From Flavobacterium sp. (lineage in GTDB: Bacteria; Bacteroidota; Bacteroidia; Flavobacteriales; Flavobacteriaceae), in contig JAGOAL010000012.1 of NCBI GenBank assembly GCA_017983975.1, forward strand, positions 1 through 45,032: a DNA stretch of 45,032 nt. Reading direction: 5' to 3'. Below are positions 17,548 to 24,399 of this stretch, in pieces (within the stretch, counting starts at the first letter, position 1; each line of letters starts with the position of its first letter). The notes under the pieces are model-generated. The model was given only the letters and a program-made list of their open reading frames with translations. It ran no database searches and had not been told where the DNA came from. The position numbers and the translations under genes were made by a program.

Positions 17548-18213
17548 TTATCTTTCAAGCACTATCTTAATATTACTTAATTCAGCGTGCTTTTCATTTA
17601 CGACATCTCTTGGTAAATATTTATTTAAAATTAAATGCTTTTTAGTGAATTCAAATTTCCACATTTGATTATTTATCTCAATTGTTCTGTAATCATACCA
17701 CCAACAAGTTCCAAATCTTGGAGACATAGAAAATGTTTTTAAACTGTCTAAATTATCAATTTTTCCATCTTCAGTAAACGTAACTTTTTTGTTACCCAAT
17801 TTATACTTTCCAGCAATAAGATTTTTATTTAGATATTTTACAAATTCTTCTCGATTAATTCCTTTTTTATCGATAATTTTTTCTGCGTTTTTTAATTTAA
17901 TGAATTCATTAATTGTTAATCCTTTACTGCCACCAATAAATGTCGATTTAGTTATAATCGAATCATTAACAATAAATTTTTTCTCTTCCTTAAGATTGCG
18001 TTTAAATACACTTCCCCAAGTGTTAACTGTTCCAAAATAGATAATTTTGTCTTTACTTACTTTTATAAGGAATGTTTCAATATATCTTGATTCAAAATTG
18101 TCTTTGTCTAAATAGCTTTTTAAGCAATATATTCCTTCATCAAATTTTGTTTTCGGTTCTTTTTCACAACCAATAAAGAAAGCTAAAAAAACTAATAGAA
18201 ATATATTTTTCAT
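17548..18213 (-). CDS. Lipoprotein of unknown function, probable accessory (cassette-borne) gene
   Basis: 221 residues. The N-terminus MKNIFLLVFLAFFIGC is a lipoprotein signal with lipid Cys16, so the product is membrane-anchored and exported. The body is Lys- and Asp-rich with mixed beta and alpha character, and I recognise no domain. A segment GTCWWYDYRTIEINNQMWKF near residue 170 is the most distinctive. It stands alone between folA and thyA, genes that normally adjoin. It is bracketed by a perfect 10-base inverted repeat (17533-17542 and 18248-18257) and by palindromes on both sides. The gene appears intact. Context suggests a horizontally acquired unit; no function should be assigned. 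Confidence 0.8.
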   Translation of the reverse strand: MKNIFLLVFLAFFIGCEKEPKTKFDEGIYCLKSYLDKDNFESRYIETFLIKVSKDKIIYFGTVNTWGSVFKRNLKEEKKFIVNDSIITKSTFIGGSKGLTINEFIKLKNAEKIIDKKGINREEFVKYLNKNLIAGKYKLGNKKVTFTEDGKIDNLDSLKTFSMSPRFGTCWWYDYRTIEINNQMWKFEFTKKHLILNKYLPRDVVNEKHAELSNIKIVLER

Positions 18214-18250
18214 TTGATTTTGATTTTATGCACAGATTTTCTAAACTTTC

Positions 18251-18335
18251 TGCTAACTTGTATATATGCTCAATCTTTTATTGTTAAATTCAGCATAGCC
18301 ACTCGTTTTAGTATGGCTTTGCTTAATAAATGTTA
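18251..18335 (-). repeat. Second imperfect palindrome, between thyA and the lipoprotein gene
   Basis: On the minus strand it runs from TAAC (18335-18332) to GTTAGCA (18257-18251). An inner hairpin pairs AGCATAGCC with GGCTTTGCT (8 of 9). The outer arms, TAACATTTATTAAGC and GCATATATACAAGTTA, pair imperfectly. It could be a recombination site like the one at 17409-17540, or simply the thyA terminator. Confidence 0.45.
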
Positions 18336-18349
18336 TTTTTATTTATTTC

Positions 18350-19174
18350 TTACACCGCCACAGCCCCTTTAATATGCGGGTGTGGGTCATAGCCTTCTAA
18401 TGTAAAATCGTCAAATGTGAAATCAAAAATATTGGTTATGGCTGGGTTTAATTTCATCTTTGGTAACGGTCTACATTCGCGAGATAATTGTAAATTAACT
18501 TGCTCAATATGGTTGTTGTAGATGTGCGCATCACCAAACGTATGAATGAAATCGCCAACTTGTAAATTACACACTTGGGCAATCATCATGGTAAACAACG
18601 CATAAGAGGCAATATTAAACGGCACGCCTAAGAAAATATCGGCACTGCGTTGGTACAACTGGCAACTCAATTTGCCATCGGCTACATAAAACTGAAAAAA
18701 CGCATGACACGGTGGTAAAGCGGCTTTTCCGTTGGCTACATTTTCAGCAAAAGTCACAGAAGTATCAGGCAATACACTTGGATTCCATGCAGAAACCAAC
18801 ATTCTACGGCTGTTTGGATTGTTTTTTAGGGTTTCGATTAATTCGGTAATTTGGTCAATTTCTTCGCTGTTCCAGTTGCGCCATTGGTGGCCATATACTG
18901 GGCCCAAATCGCCATTTTCATCGGCCCATTCGTCCCAAATTTTTACCCCATTTTCTTGTAAGTATTGGATATTGGTATCGCCTTTTAAAAACCACAGCAA
19001 TTCATAAATAATTGATTTTAAATGTAATTTTTTGGTCGTTACCATAGGAAAGCCTTCGCTCAAATCGAAACGCATTTGGTAACCAAAAACACTCAATGTT
19101 CCGGTGCCTGTTCGGTCGCCTTTTTGATTGCCGTTTTCTAAAACGTGTTTTACTAAGTCGTGATATTGTTGCAT
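18350..19174 (-). CDS. thyA: Thymidylate synthase
   Basis: 274 residues. It converts dUMP to dTMP using methylene-tetrahydrofolate, releasing dihydrofolate for FolA. Key motifs: [20 protein letters not shown] (folate and phosphate-binding Arg near residue 21), [31 protein letters not shown], the catalytic Cys156 in [13 protein letters not shown], and [18 protein letters not shown]. It is about 10 residues longer than the E. coli enzyme, with the extra residues just before the catalytic Cys loop (about 137-150). Upstream on the same strand are the nucleoside permease and the DUF151 gene, probably one transcript. folA, its usual partner, lies beyond the inserted unit. Confidence 0.97.
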   Translation of the reverse strand: MQQYHDLVKHVLENGNQKGDRTGTGTLSVFGYQMRFDLSEGFPMVTTKKLHLKSIIYELLWFLKGDTNIQYLQENGVKIWDEWADENGDLGPVYGHQWRNWNSEEIDQITELIETLKNNPNSRRMLVSAWNPSVLPDTSVTFAENVANGKAALPPCHAFFQFYVADGKLSCQLYQRSADIFLGVPFNIASYALFTMMIAQVCNLQVGDFIHTFGDAHIYNNHIEQVNLQLSRECRPLPKMKLNPAITNIFDFTFDDFTLEGYDPHPHIKGAVAV

Positions 19175-19180
19175 GTTTAA

Positions 19181-19208
19181 GTCAGAAGTTAGAAGTTAGA
19201 ATTCAGAA
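19181..19208. repeat. Heptad tandem repeats upstream of thyA
   Basis: Four 7-base units in register: GTCAGAA, GTTAGAA, GTTAGAA, TTCAGAA. They begin 6 bases before the thyA ATG on its strand and fill much of the 70-base spacer to the permease gene. Confidence 0.75.
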
Positions 19209-19244
19209 ATATTTGAACCCTCAACTACTTATTTAATACTAAAA

Positions 19245-20498
19245 TTAATGTGAAATATTAGATACGTCTTTTGGATCATGTTTGTGTTTGAACATAATTG
19301 CAAATGCAATTGTGATTACTGCAGCGTAAGCCGCAAAAGTTAGCCAAATGTTGTGCCAGTCTTTTCCTTCGGCGGTGGTGAAATATTTTTCGATAATATA
19401 ACCGCTAGTAATACTTCCAAAAATAGCTCCAAATCCGTTGGTCATCATCATGAATAAACCTTGCGCTGAAGAACGAATTTTAGAATTGGTTGAGGTTTCT
19501 ACGAAAAGTGAACCTGAAATATTAAAGAAGTCAAACGCCATTCCATAGACAATACAAGATACAATAATCATCCATAAACCATCGCCAGGATTTCCATAAG
19601 CAAATAAACCAAAACGCAATACCCATGCCACCATACTAAACAACATTACTTGTTTGATTCCGAAACGTTTTAAGAAAAACGGAATGGCTAAAATGAATAG
19701 GGTTTCAGATATTTGAGAAATCGACATGATTAGCGTCGAATATTTGACCACTAAAGAATCGGCATATTCTGGAAGACGTTTAAAATCATCTAAATATACA
19801 TCGCCATAAGCATTGGTCAACTGTAATGCTGCTCCTAAAAACATACTGAACAAGAAGAACAAAGCTAATTTATAATTGGCAAACAATTTAAACGAACTCA
19901 ATCCGATTAAATCGATAAACGATTTACTTTCGACTGTTTTACCTTCTGGTGTACATTTTGGTAACGTAAAAGAATAAATTCCCAAGGCTACAGCAGCAAT
20001 GGCTGCAATATAAAATTGGTTTTCACTGGCTTTATTGCCTGTTAAGTTAGTAATCCACATGGCAACAATAAAACCAACTGTTCCCCAAACACGAATAGGT
20101 GGAAAATCTTTTACGACATCTAAACCTCCATTTTTCAAAGCATTATATGCTACGGAGTTAGAAAGTGCAATTGTAGGCATGTAAAAAATCATCGCAACTA
20201 AAATAACCCAGAAAAAATCGGTTGGATTTGCTATCTGAGGCACATAAAATAGGGTTAAACCGCCTAAAATATGTAAGATACCATATAGTTTTTCGGCATT
20301 CACCCATCGGTCAGCAATAATTCCGCATAAAGTGGGCATAAAAACCGAAGCAATTCCCATCGTAGAGAAAATAGCACCAAATTGTGCCCCATCCCAATTT
20401 TTAGTTCCAAACCAATAATTTGCTACCGTAATTAGCCAAGCTCCCCAAACAAAAAATTGGAAAAAGCTCATTATCGTTAATCTAAATTTCACATTCAT
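19245..20498 (-). CDS. Nucleoside:proton symporter-like MFS transporter
   Basis: 417 residues with about 12 predicted membrane helices. The N-terminus (FRLTIMSFFQFFVWGAWLIT) and the motifs GIIADRWVNAEKLYGILHILGG and RVWGTVGFIVAMW are typical of the nucleoside:H+ symporter (NupG/XapB-like) family of the major facilitator superfamily. It should import nucleosides across the inner membrane. It lies 18 bases downstream of the DUF151 gene and 70 bases upstream of thyA, so nucleotide supply is a coherent theme for this operon. Substrate preference among nucleosides cannot be read from the sequence. Confidence 0.88.
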   Translation of the reverse strand: MNVKFRLTIMSFFQFFVWGAWLITVANYWFGTKNWDGAQFGAIFSTMGIASVFMPTLCGIIADRWVNAEKLYGILHILGGLTLFYVPQIANPTDFFWVILVAMIFYMPTIALSNSVAYNALKNGGLDVVKDFPPIRVWGTVGFIVAMWITNLTGNKASENQFYIAAIAAVALGIYSFTLPKCTPEGKTVESKSFIDLIGLSSFKLFANYKLALFFLFSMFLGAALQLTNAYGDVYLDDFKRLPEYADSLVVKYSTLIMSISQISETLFILAIPFFLKRFGIKQVMLFSMVAWVLRFGLFAYGNPGDGLWMIIVSCIVYGMAFDFFNISGSLFVETSTNSKIRSSAQGLFMMMTNGFGAIFGSITSGYIIEKYFTTAEGKDWHNIWLTFAAYAAVITIAFAIMFKHKHDPKDVSNISH

Positions 20499-20516
20499 AG
20501 TTATATTTTTAATGGA

Positions 20517-21143
20517 TTAAGATTCTTTTTTCGAAATTACATCTCTTATTTTAGCGGCTTTTTCATAATCTTCATTTTGTACCGCTATTTCTAGTTGGTC
20601 ATACAATTCTTTGATAGAATACCCTGAATAGTTATCAGCTGGAACAACTACATCTTCATCAGTGCCAAAAGTTTCGGGTTGTGATAAAAGGGCATCTGGA
20701 TCTTCCATATCTTCGTTTTCTGTCGGATTGATGTTTAAATAAATTCCGGCTTTGTCTAAGATATTTTTATAGGTAAAAATAGGGGCATTAAATCGAATAG
20801 CCAACGCAATAGCGTCAGACGTTCGGGCATCAATAATTTCTTCAATTTTATCGCGTTCACAAATAATGCTCGAAAAGAATACACCATCGACTAATTTGTG
20901 AATGATGACTTGTTTGACTACAATATCAAATCGGTCGGCAAAATTTTTGAATAAATCGTGTGTAAGTGGGCGTGGGGGTTTGATTTCTTTTTCTAAAGCA
21001 ATAGCAATAGATTGAGCTTCAAAGGCGCCAATTACAATAGGTAATTTTCTATCGCCGTCTACTTCATTTAAAATTAAGGCGTAGGCACCGTTTTGGGTTT
21101 GACTGTAGGAAATGCCTTTTATAGTTAATTTTACAAGACTCAT
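20517..21143 (-). CDS. Bifunctional nuclease family (DUF151) protein with a UvrB/UvrC motif
   Basis: 208 residues. Residues about 1-135 are the DUF151 domain (LPIVIGAFEAQSIAIALE, RPLTHDLFKNF, ARTSDAIALAIRFNAPIF), a fold described as having DNase and RNase activity in some members. The last ~35 residues (IKELYDQLEIAVQNEDYEKAAKIRDVI) form a UVR motif, the coiled hairpin used by UvrB and UvrC to contact each other. This two-part architecture is common in Bacteroidota. It is first in a likely operon with the nucleoside permease and thyA. Actual nuclease activity is not established for this protein. Confidence 0.87.
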   Translation of the reverse strand: MSLVKLTIKGISYSQTQNGAYALILNEVDGDRKLPIVIGAFEAQSIAIALEKEIKPPRPLTHDLFKNFADRFDIVVKQVIIHKLVDGVFFSSIICERDKIEEIIDARTSDAIALAIRFNAPIFTYKNILDKAGIYLNINPTENEDMEDPDALLSQPETFGTDEDVVVPADNYSGYSIKELYDQLEIAVQNEDYEKAAKIRDVISKKES

Positions 21144-21216
21144 TTGTGGGGTAGTAATTAATCTAATGATGTTAAATTTCGATTTTCCTCTTTTTGAGGA
21201 GTTCCATCCGCTTCAA

Positions 21217-21252
21217 AAATAAAAAAAAGAGCTATCTTAACAAAGATAACTC
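21217..21252 (-). terminator. Terminator of the etfB-etfA operon
   Basis: On the minus strand GAGTTATCTT pairs with AAGATAGCTC (one G-U) around TGTT, followed by a run of eight or more T. It lies about 40 bases after the etfA stop codon. Confidence 0.85.
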
Positions 21253-21289
21253 TAATTTAATTTAATATAGTTATTAACCAAATAATTAA

Positions 21290-22258
21290 TTATGAATTAC
21301 TGGCCTTGAACGTTTTTAGTTTTTCAATCAATTGAGGAACTACTGCAAAAGCATCTCCAACAACTCCATAATCGGCAACTTTAAAGAAAGGTGCTTCAGG
21401 ATCGGTGTTGATAACTACTTTTACTTTTGATGAATTAATTCCAGCTATATGTTGAATAGCGCCTGAAATTCCTACTGCGATGTATAAGTTAGCTGCTACT
21501 GGTTTACCCGTTTGTCCAACGTGTTCGCTGTGAGGTCTCCAACCAATGTCTGAAACTGGTTTTGAACAAGCGGTTGCAGCACCTAATACCGAAGCTAATT
21601 CTTCAATCATACCCCAATTTTCTGGACCTTTCATGCCACGACCAGCAGAAACTACAATTTCGGCATCGGCTATTGTTACTTTTCCAGAAACTTTTTCTAC
21701 ACTTTGTACTTTGATGCCAAAATCAGCATCATTTAAAGATGGAGTAAAACTTTCTTCAGTTAATGAAGATGCATTTTCAATTAATCCGAATGAGTTTTTT
21801 GCAATCCCTAATACTTTTACAGGTGTATTTATTTCAGTTAAATTAAATGCTTTGTTTGAAAAAGCAGTTCTTTTTACTTGGAAAGGCGAAGTGCTTTCTG
21901 GTAATGCTACTACATTTGAAGCATAACCAGCTTCTAAAGCTACAGCTACTAATGGAGCAACATACAAACTATCTGTTGACGAAGAAACCAATACGATTTG
22001 TGTGCCTTCTTTTTTAGCCACTTGAGCAATTACATCGGCGTAAGCTTTTGCACTAAAATTGTTTAATTTATCGTTTGAAACGTTTACCACTTTGTCAACG
22101 CCATAAGTTGCTAAAGCGCTATTGTCTGCATTATTTATAGTTACTGCAGTTACTGTTGTTCCCATAGAAGAAGCTACTTTTTTTGCGTAAGAGGCTAATT
22201 CAAAGGCTACTTTTTTTATTTTTCCTTCTGCTGATTCAGCATATATAAGTATAGACAT
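21290..22258 (-). CDS. etfA: Electron transfer flavoprotein subunit alpha
   Basis: 322 residues. The N-terminal domain (about 1-190) binds the partner subunit. The C-terminal FAD domain carries the family signature: VVSAGRGMKGPENWGMIEELA, then CSKPVSDIGWRPHSEHVGQTGK, then GISGAIQHIAGINSSKVKVVINTDPEAPFF, cited here by their key residues (GRG, SR-like RPHSEHVGQTG, ISGAIQH). With EtfB it forms a soluble heterodimer that passes electrons from acyl-CoA dehydrogenases to the quinone pool. It follows etfB after 81 bases filled with heptad repeats and a small hairpin, and is followed by a terminator. Confidence 0.96.
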   Translation of the reverse strand: MSILIYAESAEGKIKKVAFELASYAKKVASSMGTTVTAVTINNADNSALATYGVDKVVNVSNDKLNNFSAKAYADVIAQVAKKEGTQIVLVSSSTDSLYVAPLVAVALEAGYASNVVALPESTSPFQVKRTAFSNKAFNLTEINTPVKVLGIAKNSFGLIENASSLTEESFTPSLNDADFGIKVQSVEKVSGKVTIADAEIVVSAGRGMKGPENWGMIEELASVLGAATACSKPVSDIGWRPHSEHVGQTGKPVAANLYIAVGISGAIQHIAGINSSKVKVVINTDPEAPFFKVADYGVVGDAFAVVPQLIEKLKTFKASNS

Positions 22259-22267
22259 GATTTTTAT

Positions 22268-22306
22268 GATTTGAGATTAACGATTTTTGATTTTTGATTT
22301 AAGAAG
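22268..22306. repeat. Heptad tandem repeats in the etfB-etfA spacer
   Basis: Five 7-base units in perfect register, GATTTGA, GATTAAC, GATTTTT, GATTTTT, GATTTAA, then a partial GAAG. A small hairpin CGGAT / ATCCG (22311-22327) follows. The whole 81-base spacer is otherwise non-coding. Confidence 0.75.
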
Positions 22307-22339
22307 TTTTCGGATATCATAAATCCGTATTCAAAAATC

Positions 22340-23086
22340 TTAAATTACTTTCGCTTCGTTGTGTAATAAACTAATTAATTCATCCAAATTATCAGCATTA
22401 ATAAGTTTTATAGCTGATTTAGCAGCAGGTTTTTCAAATTTAATTGATTTTGTTGCTGCAGCATCTCCGGTTGGCTCAACAATAGTAAGTACTTTAGTAC
22501 GTGCCATCATAATACCTCTCATATTCGGAATTCGTAAATCTTTTTCTTCAACAATTCCTTTTTGACCACCAATTACTAAAGGTAAATTTGCAGAAATGAT
22601 TTCTTTTCCGCCATCAATTTCACGTGTTAACTTGGCTTCGTTTCCGTTTAAGTCGATTCCTACACAAGCATTTACAAAGTTGTAACCAAGAATACCAGCA
22701 AGCATACCTGGAACCATTCCGCCATTATAATCTAGTGATTCTTTTCCTGCGATAACTAAATCATAACCACCGTTTTTAACTACGGTAGCTAATTGTTTTG
22801 CTACAAACATTCCATCGGTAGGATTGGCGTTTATTCTAATTGCTTCATCTGCTCCAATTGCTAAGGCTTTTCTTAATGTTGCTTCAGCATCAGCTCCACC
22901 AACATTTACAACTGTAACATTTGCGCCTTGTTGTTCTTTAAACCAAATAGCACGTGTTAAACCAAATTCATCATTTGGATTGATTACAAATTGCACTCCA
23001 TTGGTATCAAACTCACTATCACCATTGGTAAAATTAATTTTTGAAGTAGTATCAGGTACGTGACTGATGCAAACTAATATTTTCAT
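22340..23086 (-). CDS. etfB: Electron transfer flavoprotein subunit beta
   Basis: 248 residues. The start MKILVCISHVPDTTSKI is the standard EtfB N-terminus. AMP-binding and family motifs follow: NPNDEFGLTRAIWFKE, LRKALAIGADEAIRI, DLVIAGKESLDYNGGMVPGMLAG (given by AGKESLDYNGG), and the recognition-loop region EIDGGKEIISANLPLVIG with a C-terminal NMRGIMMARTK. It is the first gene of the etfBA operon and pairs with EtfA for electron transfer in fatty acid and amino acid oxidation. Its promoter must lie in the 271-base divergent gap shared with pdhB, which contains a 16-base palindrome. Confidence 0.96.
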   Translation of the reverse strand: MKILVCISHVPDTTSKINFTNGDSEFDTNGVQFVINPNDEFGLTRAIWFKEQQGANVTVVNVGGADAEATLRKALAIGADEAIRINANPTDGMFVAKQLATVVKNGGYDLVIAGKESLDYNGGMVPGMLAGILGYNFVNACVGIDLNGNEAKLTREIDGGKEIISANLPLVIGGQKGIVEEKDLRIPNMRGIMMARTKVLTIVEPTGDAAATKSIKFEKPAAKSAIKLINADNLDELISLLHNEAKVI

Positions 23087-23252
23087 TTTATACTATTTAA
23101 GAGTTCTATTATACAGCTACGAAAATACAAAATAAAATCAAATAAAAAACTATGCACGCATAATAAATATGAATTTCTTATAAAAAATTCGGTTTTTCAA
23201 TTTAAAATGTAATTTAATGTTCTAAAATTACTTGTTTTTAAACAGATTATCA

Positions 23253-23268
23253 ACTAAATCGATTTAGT
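23253..23268. promoter_or_regulatory. 16-bp perfect palindrome, candidate operator between etfB and pdhB
   Basis: ACTAAATCGATTTAGT is a perfect 16-base inverted repeat with no spacer. It sits in the divergent intergenic region 23087-23357, which holds no gene, 52 bases before the pdhB -7 box and 167 bases from the etfB start. The form suits a homodimeric transcription factor; identity unknown. Confidence 0.5.
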
Positions 23269-23319
23269 AGAAAAAATATGATTTTTTTAGATAACGCTAA
23301 AGGATAATGTTATTTTTCC

Positions 23320-23327
23320 TATTTTTG
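23320..23327 (+). promoter_or_regulatory. Bacteroidota -7 box for pdhB
   Basis: TATTTTTG matches TAnnTTTG, 30 bases before the pdhB ATG. It also argues against the longer in-frame start at 23307, which would lie upstream of the transcript start. No clear -33 TTG was seen. Confidence 0.5.
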
Positions 23328-23357
23328 CGAATCATAATTCAATTAGAAATTAATTTC

Positions 23358-24335
23358 ATGAGAACGATACAATTTAGAGAAGCTATTTGTGAAGCGATGA
23401 GCGAAGAAATGCGTCGCGATGAATCCATATATTTAATGGGAGAAGAAGTAGCAGAGTATAATGGAGCTTATAAGGCTTCAAAAGGAATGCTAGATGAATT
23501 TGGACCAAAACGTGTAATTGATACGCCTATTGCTGAATTAGGTTTTGCAGGAATTGCGGTTGGATCAGCTATGAATGGAAATCGTCCTATTGTAGAATTT
23601 ATGACGTTTAACTTCTCATTGGTAGGAATTGATCAAATTATTAATAATGCGGCAAAGATGCGTCAAATGTCTGCAGGTCAATTTCCAATGCCTATGGTAT
23701 TTAGAGGACCTACAGCTTCTGCGGGTCAATTAGGTGCTACTCACTCTCAAGCTTTTGAAAATTGGTTTGCTAATACACCTGGGTTAAAAGTAGTTGTTCC
23801 TTCAACAGTATATGATGCTAAAGGATTATTAAAAGCGGCTATTAGAGATAACGATCCAGTAATTTTCATGGAATCGGAACAAATGTATGGTGATAAAGGT
23901 GAAGTGCCAGAAGGTGAATATACTATTCCATTAGGCGTTGCCGATATAAAAAGAGAAGGAACCGATGTTACAATTGTTTCTTTTGGAAAAATCATTAAAG
24001 AAGCTCATTTAGCGGCTGACGAATTAGCAAAAGAAGGCATCTCTTGTGAAATCATCGATTTAAGAACAGTTCGTCCAATGGATTATGAAACTATTTTAAC
24101 TTCTGTGAAAAAAACCAATAGATTAGTAGTTTTAGAAGAAGCATGGCCATTTGCATCAGTTGCTTCTGAAATAACTTACATGGTTCAAGAAAAAGCTTTT
24201 GATTTTCTAGACGCACCAGTGCAAAGAATTACAACGGCAGATACACCAGCGCCTTATTCGCCAACACTTTTAAAGGAATGGTTACCTAATGCGCAAGATG
24301 TTATAAAAGCAGTAAAAAAAGTTACATATAAATAG
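23358..24335 (+). CDS. pdhB: Pyruvate dehydrogenase E1 component subunit beta
   Basis: 325 residues from ATG 23358 (MRTIQFREAICEAMSEEM), the conserved family start; 17 extra residues from an upstream ATG at 23307 would include promoter sequence. Motifs: YLMGEEVAEYNGAYKASKG, DTPIAELGFAGIAVGSAMNG, RGPTASAGQLGATHSQAFE and PFASVASEI. E1-beta combines with E1-alpha to decarboxylate pyruvate with thiamine diphosphate and acetylate lipoyl-E2. The alpha subunit and E2 are not next to it, so the complex is encoded in separate loci in this organism. It is divergent from etfBA and ends in a strong hairpin at 24356-24390. Confidence 0.95.
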   Translation: MRTIQFREAICEAMSEEMRRDESIYLMGEEVAEYNGAYKASKGMLDEFGPKRVIDTPIAELGFAGIAVGSAMNGNRPIVEFMTFNFSLVGIDQIINNAAKMRQMSAGQFPMPMVFRGPTASAGQLGATHSQAFENWFANTPGLKVVVPSTVYDAKGLLKAAIRDNDPVIFMESEQMYGDKGEVPEGEYTIPLGVADIKREGTDVTIVSFGKIIKEAHLAADELAKEGISCEIIDLRTVRPMDYETILTSVKKTNRLVVLEEAWPFASVASEITYMVQEKAFDFLDAPVQRITTADTPAPYSPTLLKEWLPNAQDVIKAVKKVTYK

Positions 24336-24347
24336 TAAAAAACGTCT

Positions 24348-24355
24348 TATATTTG
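24348..24355 (+). promoter_or_regulatory. Possible -7 box TATATTTG just before the pdhB terminator
   Basis: TATATTTG matches TAnnTTTG and is 45 bases ahead of the DUF5686-gene ATG. A transcript from it would begin within or just before the terminator hairpin, so its use is uncertain. Confidence 0.3.
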
Positions 24356-24390
24356 AAACTTCATCAGTCCTTACACTGATGAAGTTTTTT
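24356..24390 (+). terminator. Rho-independent terminator after pdhB
   Basis: A 13-bp perfect stem AAACTTCATCAGT / ACTGATGAAGTTT around loop CCTTAC runs into T6. It begins 20 bases after the pdhB stop codon. Confidence 0.85.
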
Positions 24391-24399
24391 GTTTTAATT

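Noticed and set aside
18280-18335. tRNA-like or small RNA gene between thyA and the lipoprotein gene
   Set aside because: There is a hairpin, but no cloverleaf, anticodon arm or TTCRA T-loop.
21546-21926. 126-residue open frame antisense to etfA
   Set aside because: It lies wholly inside etfA, has low-complexity shadow composition and no start signal; etfA is certain.
23307-23357. Longer start for pdhB
   Set aside because: The extension contains the TATTTTTG -7 box and the family starts at MRTIQF.
24379-24399. Longer start for the DUF5686 protein
   Set aside because: This ATG is part of the terminator stem; ATG 24400 gives a proper signal peptide.
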